64,000 nt of DNA from DATLZU01 sp035573855 (GCA_035573855.1 DATLZU010000021.1:124001-188000); one strand, 5' to 3'; counted from the stretch's first letter, positions 41,570 through 51,763 are shown. The notes: generated from the letters alone by a model not told the origin. Numbers and translations: made by a program.

Positions 41570-43708
41570 ATGGCCCAGTACGAACTCGACATCATCGACT
41601 ACTGGCTGATTCTCAAGAAGCGGCGATACCTCATTCTGTTTTCCGCTGCGTTGGTGGTCGTCTTTACCTTCCTCTTCTCCCAGATGCTCCAACCCGAGCC
41701 GGTCTACGAAGCCACCGCCCGGGTGAAGTTCGACCGGAGCAGCACCGTCGCGCAACAATTGCTGGAATCTCTGTCGTTTTCCTCCGCCAACGATCTCAGC
41801 ACGCAAACCGAGTTCATCCGGAGCTTCCCGGTGATGGAACGCGTGGCCCAGGAATTGGGCTTGGTGCCGGCGGAGCTGTCACCGGACGCGCGCCGGTCCG
41901 CCGAGTATCTGCATCGCATCTATGAACTGGGCCAGCGGATCAAGACCACGCGGGAACCCGACACCAACATCATCCGGATCACGGCCACAGCTGACCGGCC
42001 GGAGATGGCTGAACGAATGGCCAACGCGGTGGCCAACGCTTATCGCATCGAAAACATCACAGCCCGGAACCGGATGGTGATGGAATCGCGACGGTTCGTC
42101 GAAGAACAATTGGCCACGCTGGAACGGAAACTCAGCGAGGCGGAAGAGGCATTGCGAGCGTTTAAGGAACGGGAAGGGCAGGTGTTTCTGGCCGAGGAAG
42201 CCAAGGCCGCTTTGGAGACCTTCACCAAGTTGGAAGAGGAATACAACGCCGTCCTGCGCCGCAAAGACGAAACCGCCAAACAGATTCAGGCGTTGAGCAG
42301 GGGAGACGGAGACGCCGACGGCCAGATCGGGCGGATCTTCACGGAGGAGCCAAACGCGCTCCTGGGGATTCTTAACAACAAGTTGATGGACCTGCTGCAG
42401 GAGCGCTCCACGCTGCTGATCAACTACACCGTGCAGCATCCGAAGGTGCAGGAGCTGCAACGCAGGATTGCGAACGTCAAGGCGGAGATGACGCGCGAGT
42501 TGGCTTCCAAACTGAAGACGCTGAACGACCGGGAAGCGGCGCTGAAAGCGCAGATCGATCGCTATCGCGAGCGGTACCTGGCATTCCCCAAAGCGGCCAT
42601 CGAGCTCAACCGGCTCGAACGCGAAGTAAAGGTGAATTCTGATCTGCACGCCACGCTCAAGATCAAACACCAGGAACTCCTGATCAAAAGCGCCGAGCAG
42701 ATCGAGGAGGTAACGATCATCGCGCCGGCCGTCGCTCCCGCCGGCCCGGTCAACGCGCCCAATACCGGGTTGAACCTCATGGTCGGCTCCCTGATGGGCG
42801 TTTTCCTGGGCATCGTGCTCGCGTTTGCGCGGGAATCGTTCGATACGTCGATCGGCACGATCGAGGGCGTCGAGGACTTTCTCAAGGTGCCCGTGCTGGG
42901 CGTGATCCCGCAGTTCGACGACCGGGAGCTGGAAGAAGCGGCGAAGGCGTCCCTTCCGCCGAACACGCCGCGCGGGACGATCGAGAATTTCTCGAAATTG
43001 ATCTGTCTCATCGATCCCAAGTCGGTCCTGTCGGAGAGTCTGCGGTCGCTGCGGACCAATATCCAGTTTGCGAGCATGGACCGGCGGGTGAAGTCCATCC
43101 TGTTCACCAGCGCGGGACTCGGGGAAGGGAAAAGCACCTGCGTGATCAACCTGGCGATTACCCTGGCCCAGGAAGGCCAACGCGTCTTGTTGGTGGACGC
43201 CGACCTCCGCCGGCCCATCGTCCATCAGCGACTGGGGCTCCCACGCGAGCCGGGCCTCGTGGATGCCTTGTTGGGCAGTATTACCTGGCGGAAATCGGTG
43301 CGATCGGCGACGGATTTGATGCTCGGGACCCTGGGTGTCGATCGGGTGATGACGAGCCCCGGCCTCGACAACCTTTTCCTGCTGACCAGCGGCTCTCCGT
43401 CCGGCAACCCCAGCGAGTTCATGAACCTGAACAAGATCAAGGCGCTGGTCACGGAGATGCAGGAGGAATACGACGTCGTGCTGTTCGATACGCCGCCGAT
43501 CCTTCCCGTCACCGATGCCGTGGCGATAAGTTCGCGCGTCGACGGAACCATCCTTGTGTATCAGGTGGGACGGATCGGACGCCATGCGTTGAAGCGGGCC
43601 AAGTTCCTGCTCGACCACGCGCAGGCCAACGTGCTCGGCGTGGTGCTGACCAACGTCAGGGCGGAAATTTCAGCCGACGCCGGACTGTACCGGTACGAGT
43701 ATCGCTGA
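41570..43708 (+). CDS. Wzc-like chain-length regulator with tyrosine-kinase ATPase domain
   Basis: A 712-residue inner-membrane protein. A Wzz domain lies between membrane helices at about 20-40 and 400-420, with a long coiled coil (about 165-390). The cytoplasmic BY-kinase has Walker A GLGEGKST (516-523), Walker A-prime VLLVDADLRRP and Walker B VVLFDTPP. The C-terminus ends YRYEYR with three tyrosines, a minimal autophosphorylation cluster. It governs chain length and export with the Wza-like protein. ATG 41570 is chosen; upstream codons overlap the lipoprotein gene. Confidence 0.92.
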   Translation: MAQYELDIIDYWLILKKRRYLILFSAALVVVFTFLFSQMLQPEPVYEATARVKFDRSSTVAQQLLESLSFSSANDLSTQTEFIRSFPVMERVAQELGLVPAELSPDARRSAEYLHRIYELGQRIKTTREPDTNIIRITATADRPEMAERMANAVANAYRIENITARNRMVMESRRFVEEQLATLERKLSEAEEALRAFKEREGQVFLAEEAKAALETFTKLEEEYNAVLRRKDETAKQIQALSRGDGDADGQIGRIFTEEPNALLGILNNKLMDLLQERSTLLINYTVQHPKVQELQRRIANVKAEMTRELASKLKTLNDREAALKAQIDRYRERYLAFPKAAIELNRLEREVKVNSDLHATLKIKHQELLIKSAEQIEEVTIIAPAVAPAGPVNAPNTGLNLMVGSLMGVFLGIVLAFARESFDTSIGTIEGVEDFLKVPVLGVIPQFDDRELEEAAKASLPPNTPRGTIENFSKLICLIDPKSVLSESLRSLRTNIQFASMDRRVKSILFTSAGLGEGKSTCVINLAITLAQEGQRVLLVDADLRRPIVHQRLGLPREPGLVDALLGSITWRKSVRSATDLMLGTLGVDRVMTSPGLDNLFLLTSGSPSGNPSEFMNLNKIKALVTEMQEEYDVVLFDTPPILPVTDAVAISSRVDGTILVYQVGRIGRHALKRAKFLLDHAQANVLGVVLTNVRAEISADAGLYRYEYR

Positions 43709-43758
43709 GGCGGGTAAGCGACGGATGCCGCACGAGTCGTGAACCGTACGGCTTCCAA

Positions 43759-45228
43759 TTGGCAAATGACGGTCGACGATTGATTGCCTTTTCAAAGGAG
43801 AAACCCGCAACCGAATGGCTGATTTGGCTCCTGCCCGTGGTGCTCGCGGCGTCCCTGGCGTTGTTGCTTGCCGGCACCAGGCCGACGACCAGCCTGACGT
43901 TGATCGCCGGCGTCATTCCGCTGCTCATCGCGTTCCTCTCTCCTCTCGCTGGCCTGTACGTCCTCGTGTTTTCCATGTTGCTCGGCCCAGAGTTTCTCGT
44001 CGGCAGTCTGGGCACTGGGGCGACGATGGGGAGGGGCATCACCCTGCGGTTCGACGACCTGCTGCTCGTCCTGGTCGGCCTGGCTTGGCTCGCGCGCGTC
44101 GCGGTGTCGAAGGATGCGGCGGCCTTCGTCCGGACGCCTCTCAACCGCACGATCATGCTCTACGTCACGGCCTGCGTCTTTGCCACGCTCATGGGGGTTC
44201 TCACGGGACGCGTCCGGCCGGCCGGAGGGTTTTTCTTTCTTCTGAAGTACTACGAATATTTCTTTCTCTATTTCATGACGGTGAATCTCGTCCACACCGA
44301 GACACAGATCAAGCACTTGGTCACTGCCAGCCTGCTGACCTGTTTCGTCGTGTCGCTGTACGCCATTTCGCAGATTCCGTCCGGCGCGCGCGTCTCCGCG
44401 CCGTTCGAGGGGGAAGAAGGAGAGCCCAACACCCTGGGCGGCTATCTGGTTTTCATGATGGCCGTCGTCTCCGGCTTGTTGGCGACGCACGGCGCCGTAG
44501 TGCGGCGCTGGCCGTTGGTTGGCTTGTTGGGAATCTGCGGGATCGCGTTGCAGGCGACGCTGTCGCGCGCTTCGTTTCTCGCGGCCGCCGTTGTTGCGCT
44601 CGGGTTTATGGTGTTCCTGCGGCGTCGTAGCCCCTTGTTGGTGGTGGTCTTATTGCTGAGCGTGGCTTCCGCGCCGTTCCTCGCGCCGCGCGCCGTCACA
44701 GAGCGCATCCTGTACACCTTCACCCAGCCGGAAGAAGAGGGACAGATCCATATCGGGCGGCTCAAGGTGGACACGTCGACGTCGGACCGCTTGCGCTCCT
44801 GGCAACGGTCGTTTGAGATATGGAAGCAATCGCCGCTGTGGGGGCACGGTGTGACCGGTGGTCCGTTCATGGATGCGATGTATCCCCGGGTGCTGACCGA
44901 AACCGGTCTGTTAGGCCTGTGTGCCTTCCTGGCGTTGATGTGGGCCGTCTGTCGAACCGGGAAGGCCGCCTATGAACGACTTCAGGATCCGTACCTGCGC
45001 GGGATCGCGCTCGGGTTCTTGTTCGGCTTCCTGGGGCTGCTCATTCATGCCATCGGCTCCAATACGTTCATCATCGTCCGCATCATGGAGCCGTTCTGGC
45101 TGTATGCAGGACTGGTGGTCAGGAGCATCATGTTGGCGCAGGCCGATCGGGGTGCGGACGAGGCAACGGCGGGATCGCGATGGGGCACGGGTCGAGAAGA
45201 ACCGCGTATCTCGGAACGGGTTTTGTAA
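43759..45228 (+). CDS. O-antigen ligase / polymerase family membrane protein (Wzy or WaaL-like)
   Basis: A 489-residue protein with about 11-12 membrane helices, starting at TTG 43759. A large extracytoplasmic loop before the last helices contains DRLRSWQRSFEIWKQSPLWGHGVT, the Wzy_C signature (R-x2-W, then PLxGxG). Such proteins polymerise or ligate lipid-linked glycans in the periplasm. With wzc and a flippase adjacent, polymerase is the more likely role. It ends against the flippase start with no gap. Confidence 0.88.
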   Translation: MANDGRRLIAFSKEKPATEWLIWLLPVVLAASLALLLAGTRPTTSLTLIAGVIPLLIAFLSPLAGLYVLVFSMLLGPEFLVGSLGTGATMGRGITLRFDDLLLVLVGLAWLARVAVSKDAAAFVRTPLNRTIMLYVTACVFATLMGVLTGRVRPAGGFFFLLKYYEYFFLYFMTVNLVHTETQIKHLVTASLLTCFVVSLYAISQIPSGARVSAPFEGEEGEPNTLGGYLVFMMAVVSGLLATHGAVVRRWPLVGLLGICGIALQATLSRASFLAAAVVALGFMVFLRRRSPLLVVVLLLSVASAPFLAPRAVTERILYTFTQPEEEGQIHIGRLKVDTSTSDRLRSWQRSFEIWKQSPLWGHGVTGGPFMDAMYPRVLTETGLLGLCAFLALMWAVCRTGKAAYERLQDPYLRGIALGFLFGFLGLLIHAIGSNTFIIVRIMEPFWLYAGLVVRSIMLAQADRGADEATAGSRWGTGREEPRISERVL

Positions 45229-46665
45229 ATGGCGAACACGAATGGCATCTCGCTGGGCCGCGTCACGGTCCAGTTGCTCTCCGGTCGAGCGATCGGCCAC
45301 GTCCTGTTGCTGGTCAATTCAGTCGTGTTGGCGAGGGCGCTCGGCGTCGATGGGTTCGGCGAATATGCCTATGCCACGGGCTTCGCGGCGCTGCTCGCAT
45401 TGGTTCCGAATCTCGGGGTGACAGCCGTCATTACCCGCGCGGTCGCCCGTGGCGACGAGACGGGCGGCGGGGTGGTCCGGGCTGGGCTGCTCATCCAAAT
45501 CGGGCTGGCCGTCTTCGTGGTGGCGGCTGCTCCGTTCTGTGCGGCGTGGCTTCCCGAGCAGCCAGTGCCCTTGACCTATGTGATTTTGGCGGCGGCACAG
45601 CTCGCCGTGGGAAGCCTGAGCTGGCCGTATCTGGCGGTGTTGAGCGGTCGGGCGCGGTTTGATCTCGTGGCGAAAAGCGAGGTGCTGGCCGTCGGCGTGG
45701 CGACGGCTTGCCTCGTGGGCGCCGTGGCCCTTCACCGCGATGTACCAACCGTCCTGGCGGTGCAAGTCGTGGCCGCTCTGGCGGCGGTACTCATCGCCAG
45801 ACGCGTGGCTGGTCCGCTTATCCCACGCGGCGGTGGAAGACCGTCGTGGCGTGCGGTCATGCAACAGGCGATGCCGTTCGGCGCCGCTACGGCCGTGCAA
45901 GGTCTTTATACCAAGGTGGATCTCATGCTCCTGGGCCAGATGGTCGGTGCTGCCATCGTAGGCCTGTACAGCGCGGCCTATAAGCCGGTCACCCTGGCGG
46001 TCTATTTCGGCGGAACAGTAGCGGGGGCGTTGTTTCCGTTGATGGCCAGACCCTTTCAGCAGGCCCCCGCCGCCTTTTCCCGCACCGTCAGAGGATTGCT
46101 GGCCGCCGCGCCGGCGATGGCGCTGCTCCTCACCGGTTGCGCCGGGCCGCTGTTGCGGGTGCTTTACGGTCCAGAGTTTCGGGCGGCAGTCCCGATGGCC
46201 ATGGTGCTGGCGTGGTCTGCCGCCGCAAATTGGCTTTACGCGCCGTTCAGCGTGGCGCTCCAGGCCGGGCGTCGGGAACGTGAATGGCTCGCTGCGCTGG
46301 TCGGCGCACTGGTCCTCAACGTGGTTGGGAACTTGTGGGCGATCCCTCGGTGGGGCGGAGTGGGAGCAGCCGGGGTGACCGTGATATCCGAACTGGCTCT
46401 TCTCGGGTCTGTGCTGGTGCTGGCGAGTCGGGCAGGGAACGGGCTTGTCCCCGAGGTCAGGCAGTGGATGGTCGGCCTTAGCGCCGCTGCTGTTGGCGCG
46501 ATCACGCTGTGGTGGCTTCAACCCTATGGCGAGATCCCGGCGACGGGCGGGGCACTTGCGGTCTATACCGGCCTGCTTCTCTGGTTCAGAAGTATCACGA
46601 TCGAAGACGCCACCGCGGTTGCGGGGTGGGTTCGGCAGGCTGTCGCCGGCGAGGCTCGCGGGTAA
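45229..46665 (+). CDS. Polysaccharide flippase (Wzx / MATE-like)
   Basis: A 478-residue protein with 12-14 hydrophobic helices and the pattern of the polysaccharide-synthesis flippases: N-terminal ALGVDGFGEYAYATGFAALL, and AVQGLYTKVDLMLLGQMVG followed by GLYSAAYKP. It should flip lipid-linked repeat units across the inner membrane. ATG follows the polymerase stop directly. No enzyme is fused. Confidence 0.9.
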   Translation: MANTNGISLGRVTVQLLSGRAIGHVLLLVNSVVLARALGVDGFGEYAYATGFAALLALVPNLGVTAVITRAVARGDETGGGVVRAGLLIQIGLAVFVVAAAPFCAAWLPEQPVPLTYVILAAAQLAVGSLSWPYLAVLSGRARFDLVAKSEVLAVGVATACLVGAVALHRDVPTVLAVQVVAALAAVLIARRVAGPLIPRGGGRPSWRAVMQQAMPFGAATAVQGLYTKVDLMLLGQMVGAAIVGLYSAAYKPVTLAVYFGGTVAGALFPLMARPFQQAPAAFSRTVRGLLAAAPAMALLLTGCAGPLLRVLYGPEFRAAVPMAMVLAWSAAANWLYAPFSVALQAGRREREWLAALVGALVLNVVGNLWAIPRWGGVGAAGVTVISELALLGSVLVLASRAGNGLVPEVRQWMVGLSAAAVGAITLWWLQPYGEIPATGGALAVYTGLLLWFRSITIEDATAVAGWVRQAVAGEARG

Positions 46666-46701
46666 CTGCGAGCGGGCGCGAGTACAGAAAGATTCCGATC
46701 C

Positions 46702-47460
46702 ATGGTGGACATCGACCCTCCGGGCACCTATCGTCCGCAATATCGAGTGCGATGGCGGGGCGTCGTCGGTTTCCTCGATCGCTTCCCGAGACTGAAGGAG
46801 CGCTTGGCCGGCGCGGCTCGGAAACTGCTCTCGCGCGTGTTCGAACCGGGACTGATCACGACCGAACGCGTGATCGAGTACCCCTTCATCTTTCAGAATC
46901 TGAACGGGATCACCGGTCCGATTCTGGACATCGGCTGCTGCAGCAGTGGAGAGCCGGTGGCGTTGGCTTCGCGCGGCTTTCAGGTCATCGGATTGGATAT
47001 CAACGCCTATCCTTTCAAGCATCCGAACTTGGTCGCCTTGCGCGCCGATGCGCTTCGGACTCCGCTGGCGTCAGGGAGCGTCGCCGCGGTTCTGGCCGTC
47101 TCGGTGATCGAACACATCGGGATCGGGCATTACGGGGATCCGTGGTCCGAGGAGGGCGATCTGGAAGCCGTACGTGAGATTGCGCGGGTCCTGCGTCGGG
47201 GCGGCAAGGCGTTGATCACCGTGCCGTTCGGGCTCGCCATGCGTGACGATTTCCAGCGGGTCTACGATCCGGCGGGATTGCGCGCGCTGCTCGCGCCGTT
47301 GACCGTGCAGCGCGTCGAATACGCCAGAAGTCTCTCCGGCCTTTGGACGCCCTGTACCGAAGCGGAGGCGGCATCGGTCGATTGGCGGGGACCGTCGAGG
47401 GCCGTGGCGATGGTGGTCGCGACCGTGCCGGAGGGGGCGTCGGGTGCGCATCCTGGTTGA
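46702..47460 (+). CDS. SAM-dependent methyltransferase
   Basis: A 252-residue class I methyltransferase. The SAM site reads ILDIGCCSSGEPVALASRGF (about 74-93), with D at the end of strand 2 in IGLDINAYPF and the VIEHIGIGHYG motif IV/post. The N-terminal 65 residues are helical and basic. Within the locus it probably decorates a sugar or lipid intermediate; the acceptor is unknown. It overlaps the next glycosyltransferase by 17 bases. Confidence 0.82.
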   Translation: MVDIDPPGTYRPQYRVRWRGVVGFLDRFPRLKERLAGAARKLLSRVFEPGLITTERVIEYPFIFQNLNGITGPILDIGCCSSGEPVALASRGFQVIGLDINAYPFKHPNLVALRADALRTPLASGSVAAVLAVSVIEHIGIGHYGDPWSEEGDLEAVREIARVLRRGGKALITVPFGLAMRDDFQRVYDPAGLRALLAPLTVQRVEYARSLSGLWTPCTEAEAASVDWRGPSRAVAMVVATVPEGASGAHPG

Positions 47461-48595
47461 CGGTCTCCCGTTGCTCGGAGAAGCCAGCATCGCCACGTAT
47501 CTGCGGGAGTTGCTGCAGCACATGCGGGCCGCGGATGCCAGCCATGACTATGAGTTGTTTATGCGGTGCTTTCGATCACGCACCGCGCAGAAAGCCAAGC
47601 AGCTCTTTGCGGACCCCGCGATGGCCGGGTTCAAACCCCGGATCACGCGAGTGCCCGACCTGGTCATGGAATGGTGCTGGACGCGCGGGGCGTTTCACGT
47701 TCCGTGCACGGAGATCTGGCTCGGCCGGCCCGATGTCTTTCTCTCCACCATCTACGTGACGCCGGTCGTACGACGAACAGCGGTGGTCATGATCGCCTAT
47801 GACGTGATTCCGCTGCGGTTCCCGCAATTCTACGGCGACGATCAGCCGCTGTTGGCCGCGCGTCTGCGGCGTGGCATCGAGCGAGCCGATGCGATTATCG
47901 CCATATCGGAATGCACGAAACGCGACTTTGTCCAAGTGCTGGGCGCAGACCCGGCCAAAATGCACGTGGTCTACCCGGGCGTCGATGCCCGATTCGGTCC
48001 CGCAGCGGATCGGGACCAAGTGGTCCTCGTCCGGCAACGCTACGGTCTCGCGAAGCCTTATCTGCTCTACGTAGGATCGTTGGGGCCGCACAAGAACGTC
48101 GAAACCCTGGTGCGCGTCTTTCGACGCCTGAAAACCGCCAAGCGGATTCCGCATCAACTGGTGCTCTGCGGTCGGGCTCAATGGGGGCCGGAGGTGGTCA
48201 AGGCCAGCCAGGATCTGATTCGTACCGGAGATTGCGTGGTCCTGGACTTCATCCCCGCCGCCGATGTGCCGCATCTGTACCACGGCGCCGAGGCCTTTGT
48301 GTTTCTCTCGCTCTATGAAGGCTTCGGTCTGCCACCGCTGGAAGCGATGGCCTGCGGCGTGCCAGTGGTCGCGTCGAACACCGGGTCGCTCCCAGAGGTC
48401 GTTGGCGATGCCGCGCTCCAAGTGCCGCCCACTGATGAGGAGGCCATCGCGCGTGCGTTGTCGACCGTGCTGACGGATGCCAATCTCCGGCGAGTCATGC
48501 GGGATCGCGGACTCAAACAGGCGGCACAGTTCAGTTGGCCGGCCGCGGCCCGTCGGACGCTGGATGTTCTCATGGAGGTGGCCCCACGCCCATGA
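47444..48595 (+). CDS. Glycosyltransferase family 4 (GT-B), no. 1
   Basis: A 383-residue GT-B enzyme from GTG 47444 after GGAGGGGG. The C-terminal donor domain has LLYVGSLGPHKNVETLVRVF, DFIPAADVPHLY and FLSLYEGFGLPPLEAMACGVPVV, with the E-x7-E motif of GT4. The N-terminal domain has the ISECTKRDFVQVLG helix. It transfers an activated sugar to a growing lipid-linked oligosaccharide on the cytoplasmic face. Its stop overlaps the next start (ATGA). Confidence 0.9.
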   Translation: MRILVDGLPLLGEASIATYLRELLQHMRAADASHDYELFMRCFRSRTAQKAKQLFADPAMAGFKPRITRVPDLVMEWCWTRGAFHVPCTEIWLGRPDVFLSTIYVTPVVRRTAVVMIAYDVIPLRFPQFYGDDQPLLAARLRRGIERADAIIAISECTKRDFVQVLGADPAKMHVVYPGVDARFGPAADRDQVVLVRQRYGLAKPYLLYVGSLGPHKNVETLVRVFRRLKTAKRIPHQLVLCGRAQWGPEVVKASQDLIRTGDCVVLDFIPAADVPHLYHGAEAFVFLSLYEGFGLPPLEAMACGVPVVASNTGSLPEVVGDAALQVPPTDEEAIARALSTVLTDANLRRVMRDRGLKQAAQFSWPAAARRTLDVLMEVAPRP

Positions 48596-49770
48596 GACGG
48601 CTCTTGTTCCTCGCCCCGGCGCCTCCTTCCGACCGGCGCGGTGGAGGAGCGTTGCGGATGCTACACATGGTGCGTTTCTTGGCAGAGCGGTTCGAGGTGG
48701 ATTTGGTCGCACCGGCGATCGACGGCGTCGAGGAGACAGAACGGCTGCTGAAGGGCGTGTGCGCAGACATGGAGTTCGTCCCTCCTGCGCCGACATCGTG
48801 GCTCCGGCGCGCGGGACAGCTCGGGCCCTATGGAACAGATCTGGCCTTGCAAGAGGCTGTTCATCGCCGGCTGGCGTCGAAACAATACGGCGCCGCGCAG
48901 CTCGAAAAGCCAGCCATGATTCCGTATCTGCCGATCGACACCCGCGTGCCGATCGTGTTGGACGTGTGGGCCTACGGTTTGGCCGGCCCGCTGCGGGCAC
49001 TCCGGCATGGAACCGGTGTGTTGCGCAGGGCTAGAACCTTCATCCAACTCTGCCGCTACGGGCTGTTCGATATGTTCTGCTGGCCTAAGACTGCTTGCGT
49101 GCTGGTGGTGTCTGAAGAAGACCGGGTCCGCTGCGAGCGGTCACGGCCGGGACGCAGGGTGCTGGTCATCCCGAACGGGGTGGATTGCGCCGCGGTTCGC
49201 CCCGATTGGAGCGACCGGCGCGGTTCGCCGATCGTGCTGTTCACCGGCGATCTAGGATTCGAGCCGAATATCGATGCGGCACGGTATCTTGCCGCGCAAG
49301 TCTTCCCGGCGGTCAAGCGGCATCGGCCTGATACGCAGTTGCGTCTTGTCGGCCGCAACCCGGGCGCGCGAGTGCGCGAGCTGGCGGGCGAGCGCGTGAT
49401 CGTGATCGGCGACGTGCCCGACATGGTGCTGCATCTGCACGCAGCTACCGTCTATGCGGCGCCGCATTTCACCGGAGCAGGAACAAGAACCAAGTTGCTG
49501 GAAGCGATGGCCGCCGGGCTTCCTATCGTCACGACAACCATCGGCCTCCAAGGCATCGAGGCTGTACCGGGGCGCGACATCATCGTGGCCGACGACGCCG
49601 ACGCCATGATCGCGGCGGTGTGCGGGCTGCTGGACGATTCGTCCGAACGGCGGCGCCTGGGTATAGCTGCGCGGCGGCTCGTCGAGGCGCGGTACGACTG
49701 GCCGCGCTGCCTTGCGCCGCTCGACCCGTTGTATCGCCGATTGTTGGAGTCGAAGGCGACGGCATGCTGA
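48592..49770 (+). CDS. Glycosyltransferase family 4 (GT-B), no. 2
   Basis: A 392-residue GT-B enzyme starting at ATG 48592, overlapping the previous stop by four bases. The N-terminus has LFLAPAPPSDRRGGGALRML, typical of GT4 acceptors. The donor domain has LFTGDLGFEPNIDAARYLA, VIVIGDVPDMVLHLHAATVYAAPHFTGAGTR (variant of the E-x7-E region) and KLLEAMAAGLPIV. It overlaps the next gene by 7 bases. Confidence 0.88.
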   Translation: MRRLLFLAPAPPSDRRGGGALRMLHMVRFLAERFEVDLVAPAIDGVEETERLLKGVCADMEFVPPAPTSWLRRAGQLGPYGTDLALQEAVHRRLASKQYGAAQLEKPAMIPYLPIDTRVPIVLDVWAYGLAGPLRALRHGTGVLRRARTFIQLCRYGLFDMFCWPKTACVLVVSEEDRVRCERSRPGRRVLVIPNGVDCAAVRPDWSDRRGSPIVLFTGDLGFEPNIDAARYLAAQVFPAVKRHRPDTQLRLVGRNPGARVRELAGERVIVIGDVPDMVLHLHAATVYAAPHFTGAGTRTKLLEAMAAGLPIVTTTIGLQGIEAVPGRDIIVADDADAMIAAVCGLLDDSSERRRLGIAARRLVEARYDWPRCLAPLDPLYRRLLESKATAC

Positions 49771-50798
49771 GCGTTTCCCTCGTCATCCCCGTTTTGAATG
49801 CGGCGCGGACATTGCCGCGCTGTCTGGCCGCGCTCGGCCGGCTCGATCCGAAGCCGGATGAGATCATTTTTGTCGACAACGGATCATCGGATGGCAGCCA
49901 GGGATTCGTGAAAGCGTTCGAATCCGAGCAGACGGGATGGACCGTTCGATGTCTGGTCCAGCCCGCACGCGGCGCCTCGGCGGCAAGGAATACGGGAATC
50001 AAAGCGTCGGCCGGAGAGATCATCGCCTTCACCGACGCCGATTGTGAACCGGACACGGACTGGGTGAAACGGCTCGTTGTTCCGTTCCAGGACCCGGCCG
50101 TCGGAGGAGTCGCCGGACGGATCGTGGGCGTCGCCGGTGGGTCGGTCGTGGAGCTCTTCAGTGCGTTGTACACGCTGCAATCACCGGAACAACCGTCTAT
50201 CCATACGGCCTGGACCCCATGGGCTGGCGGATTTCCCACCGCGAACCTGGCCGTGCGGCGCTCTTTGCTCGAACAGCTCGGCGGATTCGACGAGAGCGTG
50301 GCGATCTACGGCGAGGACTACGATCTCTGTGCGCGTCTGTACCGACAGGGGGCGGCCATTGCCTATCGGCCCGAAGCGGTCGTGCGACACCATCATCGCA
50401 CGACGCTGGCCGGGCTTCTCCGCCAAGCGTACGGGTTCGGATGCAGCCACGCCTATTTGTTCAGGCGCCACGGACCGAGGGGGCTCTGGTTGGAATTGCC
50501 GCGGTGTGCCGAGGTCTGGTCGTCGGTCCCCGTGAATGGGTGGGTAGATGGTGCCTCCGCCGACAAAAAAATGCTTGGGCTTCTGGCGCTGTGGTGGCTC
50601 TATCCGCCGCTGGGATGGCTGCTGCCGCTCTATGCTCTGTGGCTTATCAGGGAGGCGGGCAAACGAGCCGCGCGTGCCGGCGTCCCGCCTCCTGTGACCG
50701 TGGCCGTCTGCCTTGCGGGCTTGTTGCTCGCGAAATCGGCCGCCCTGACGGTCGGCCGGTGGCGGGGGGCGTTGCGGTATGGAGCCGTGTGCTTGTGA
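49764..50798 (+). CDS. Glycosyltransferase family 2 (GT-A), no. 1
   Basis: A 344-residue GT2 enzyme from ATG 49764. The fold starts VSLVIPVLNAARTLPRCL, then IIFVDNGSSDGSQ, and the divalent-metal site DADCEPD replaces D-x-D. GEDYDLCARLYRQG is the acceptor-side ED motif. The last 90 residues contain two hydrophobic segments, so the enzyme is probably membrane associated. Its TGA overlaps the next GTG. Confidence 0.9.
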   Translation: MLSVSLVIPVLNAARTLPRCLAALGRLDPKPDEIIFVDNGSSDGSQGFVKAFESEQTGWTVRCLVQPARGASAARNTGIKASAGEIIAFTDADCEPDTDWVKRLVVPFQDPAVGGVAGRIVGVAGGSVVELFSALYTLQSPEQPSIHTAWTPWAGGFPTANLAVRRSLLEQLGGFDESVAIYGEDYDLCARLYRQGAAIAYRPEAVVRHHHRTTLAGLLRQAYGFGCSHAYLFRRHGPRGLWLELPRCAEVWSSVPVNGWVDGASADKKMLGLLALWWLYPPLGWLLPLYALWLIREAGKRAARAGVPPPVTVAVCLAGLLLAKSAALTVGRWRGALRYGAVCL

Positions 50799-51763
50799 AC
50801 GAGAAGGTGTCTGTCATCATCTGTTCGAAGGATCGACACGAGGATCTGATGCGGGCCGTCGCGTCGGTTCGGCGGTCCGGCAAGACAGGCGAGACGGCCG
50901 AGATCGTCGTCGTCGAAGAGACGGATGAGCCCCAAGCGATTCCCGGGGTCCGGTATGTCTCCCTTCCTCGGCGGGAGTACGGGTTCGGTTATGCCCGGAA
51001 CGTGGCGGTGAAGGAGGCCGCCGGTGAGCTGCTGCTGTTCATCGACGATGATTGCGAAGCGGAACAGGGATGGGCCGATGAACTGGTCGCCCCGTTCCTG
51101 GAGAATCCGGCGGTCCTGGGGGTGGCGGGCGCGGTGCTGGTCAGACAGTGCGGTCTGCTGGGGTATGCCGAGAATATTTTGGGCTTCCCCGGCGGCGGCT
51201 TGCGCTATCTCCATCGGGCAAAAGGACGAGTCATGCCGACGACCTTTCTGTCTACGTGCAACTGCGCCTACCGGCGTCTTGCCATCTTGGAAGTCGGCGG
51301 GTTTTCGGAAGCAGCCCGGGCGGGCGGAGAAGATGCGCTCTTGGCTGAACAAGTGGCGAAGAAGGGCCTCTGCGTTTATGCACCGCGCGCCGTCGTCTAT
51401 CATCGGACCAGAGACCAGTTCGGAGCCATCTTTACCTGGTTCGTGCGACGGGGATACAGCGAACTGGCGACCTGGAAACAGCATGTGGATCGAGTGTCGT
51501 ATGGGTGGTACCTGCTCCGCAGTTCATGGACGATCCGCGTCGCAACGCTATTGGCTCCGGTCTTTGTGTGTCCACCGTTGGTGCGTCTGGTCCCGTTCCT
51601 GGCGTTGCTCTACTACGCGGCCATGCTGTGGCGTTTTCGCTTTGCGCGGGCGTACCCGGCGCATCGGCTGGCCTGGTGGATGGTGCCACTCGTGAAGATG
51701 ACGATGGATCTTGGTACGGAAACCGGCCGATGGAAATATGTGCTGGAGCCGCGCAGGTCATGA
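50795..51763 (+). CDS. Glycosyltransferase family 2 (GT-A), no. 2
   Basis: A 322-residue GT2 enzyme from GTG 50795 (GTGA overlap). It has VSVIICSKDRHEDLMRAVAS, EIVVVEET, LLFIDDDCEAEQ with the metal acids, and GGEDALLAEQVAKKG. Two C-terminal hydrophobic stretches (about 240-275) suggest membrane anchoring. It is a tandem partner of the preceding GT2 but not a recent copy. Confidence 0.9.
   Translation: MNEKVSVIICSKDRHEDLMRAVASVRRSGKTGETAEIVVVEETDEPQAIPGVRYVSLPRREYGFGYARNVAVKEAAGELLLFIDDDCEAEQGWADELVAPFLENPAVLGVAGAVLVRQCGLLGYAENILGFPGGGLRYLHRAKGRVMPTTFLSTCNCAYRRLAILEVGGFSEAARAGGEDALLAEQVAKKGLCVYAPRAVVYHRTRDQFGAIFTWFVRRGYSELATWKQHVDRVSYGWYLLRSSWTIRVATLLAPVFVCPPLVRLVPFLALLYYAAMLWRFRFARAYPAHRLAWWMVPLVKMTMDLGTETGRWKYVLEPRRS

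Noticed and set aside
41879..43618. Minus-strand open frame of 579 codons opposite the Wzc-like gene
   Set aside because: Antisense shadow; the plus strand carries complete Walker and Wzz motifs.
45319..47022. Minus-strand open frame of 567 codons opposite the flippase
   Set aside because: Out-of-frame high-GC shadow with no recognisable domain.
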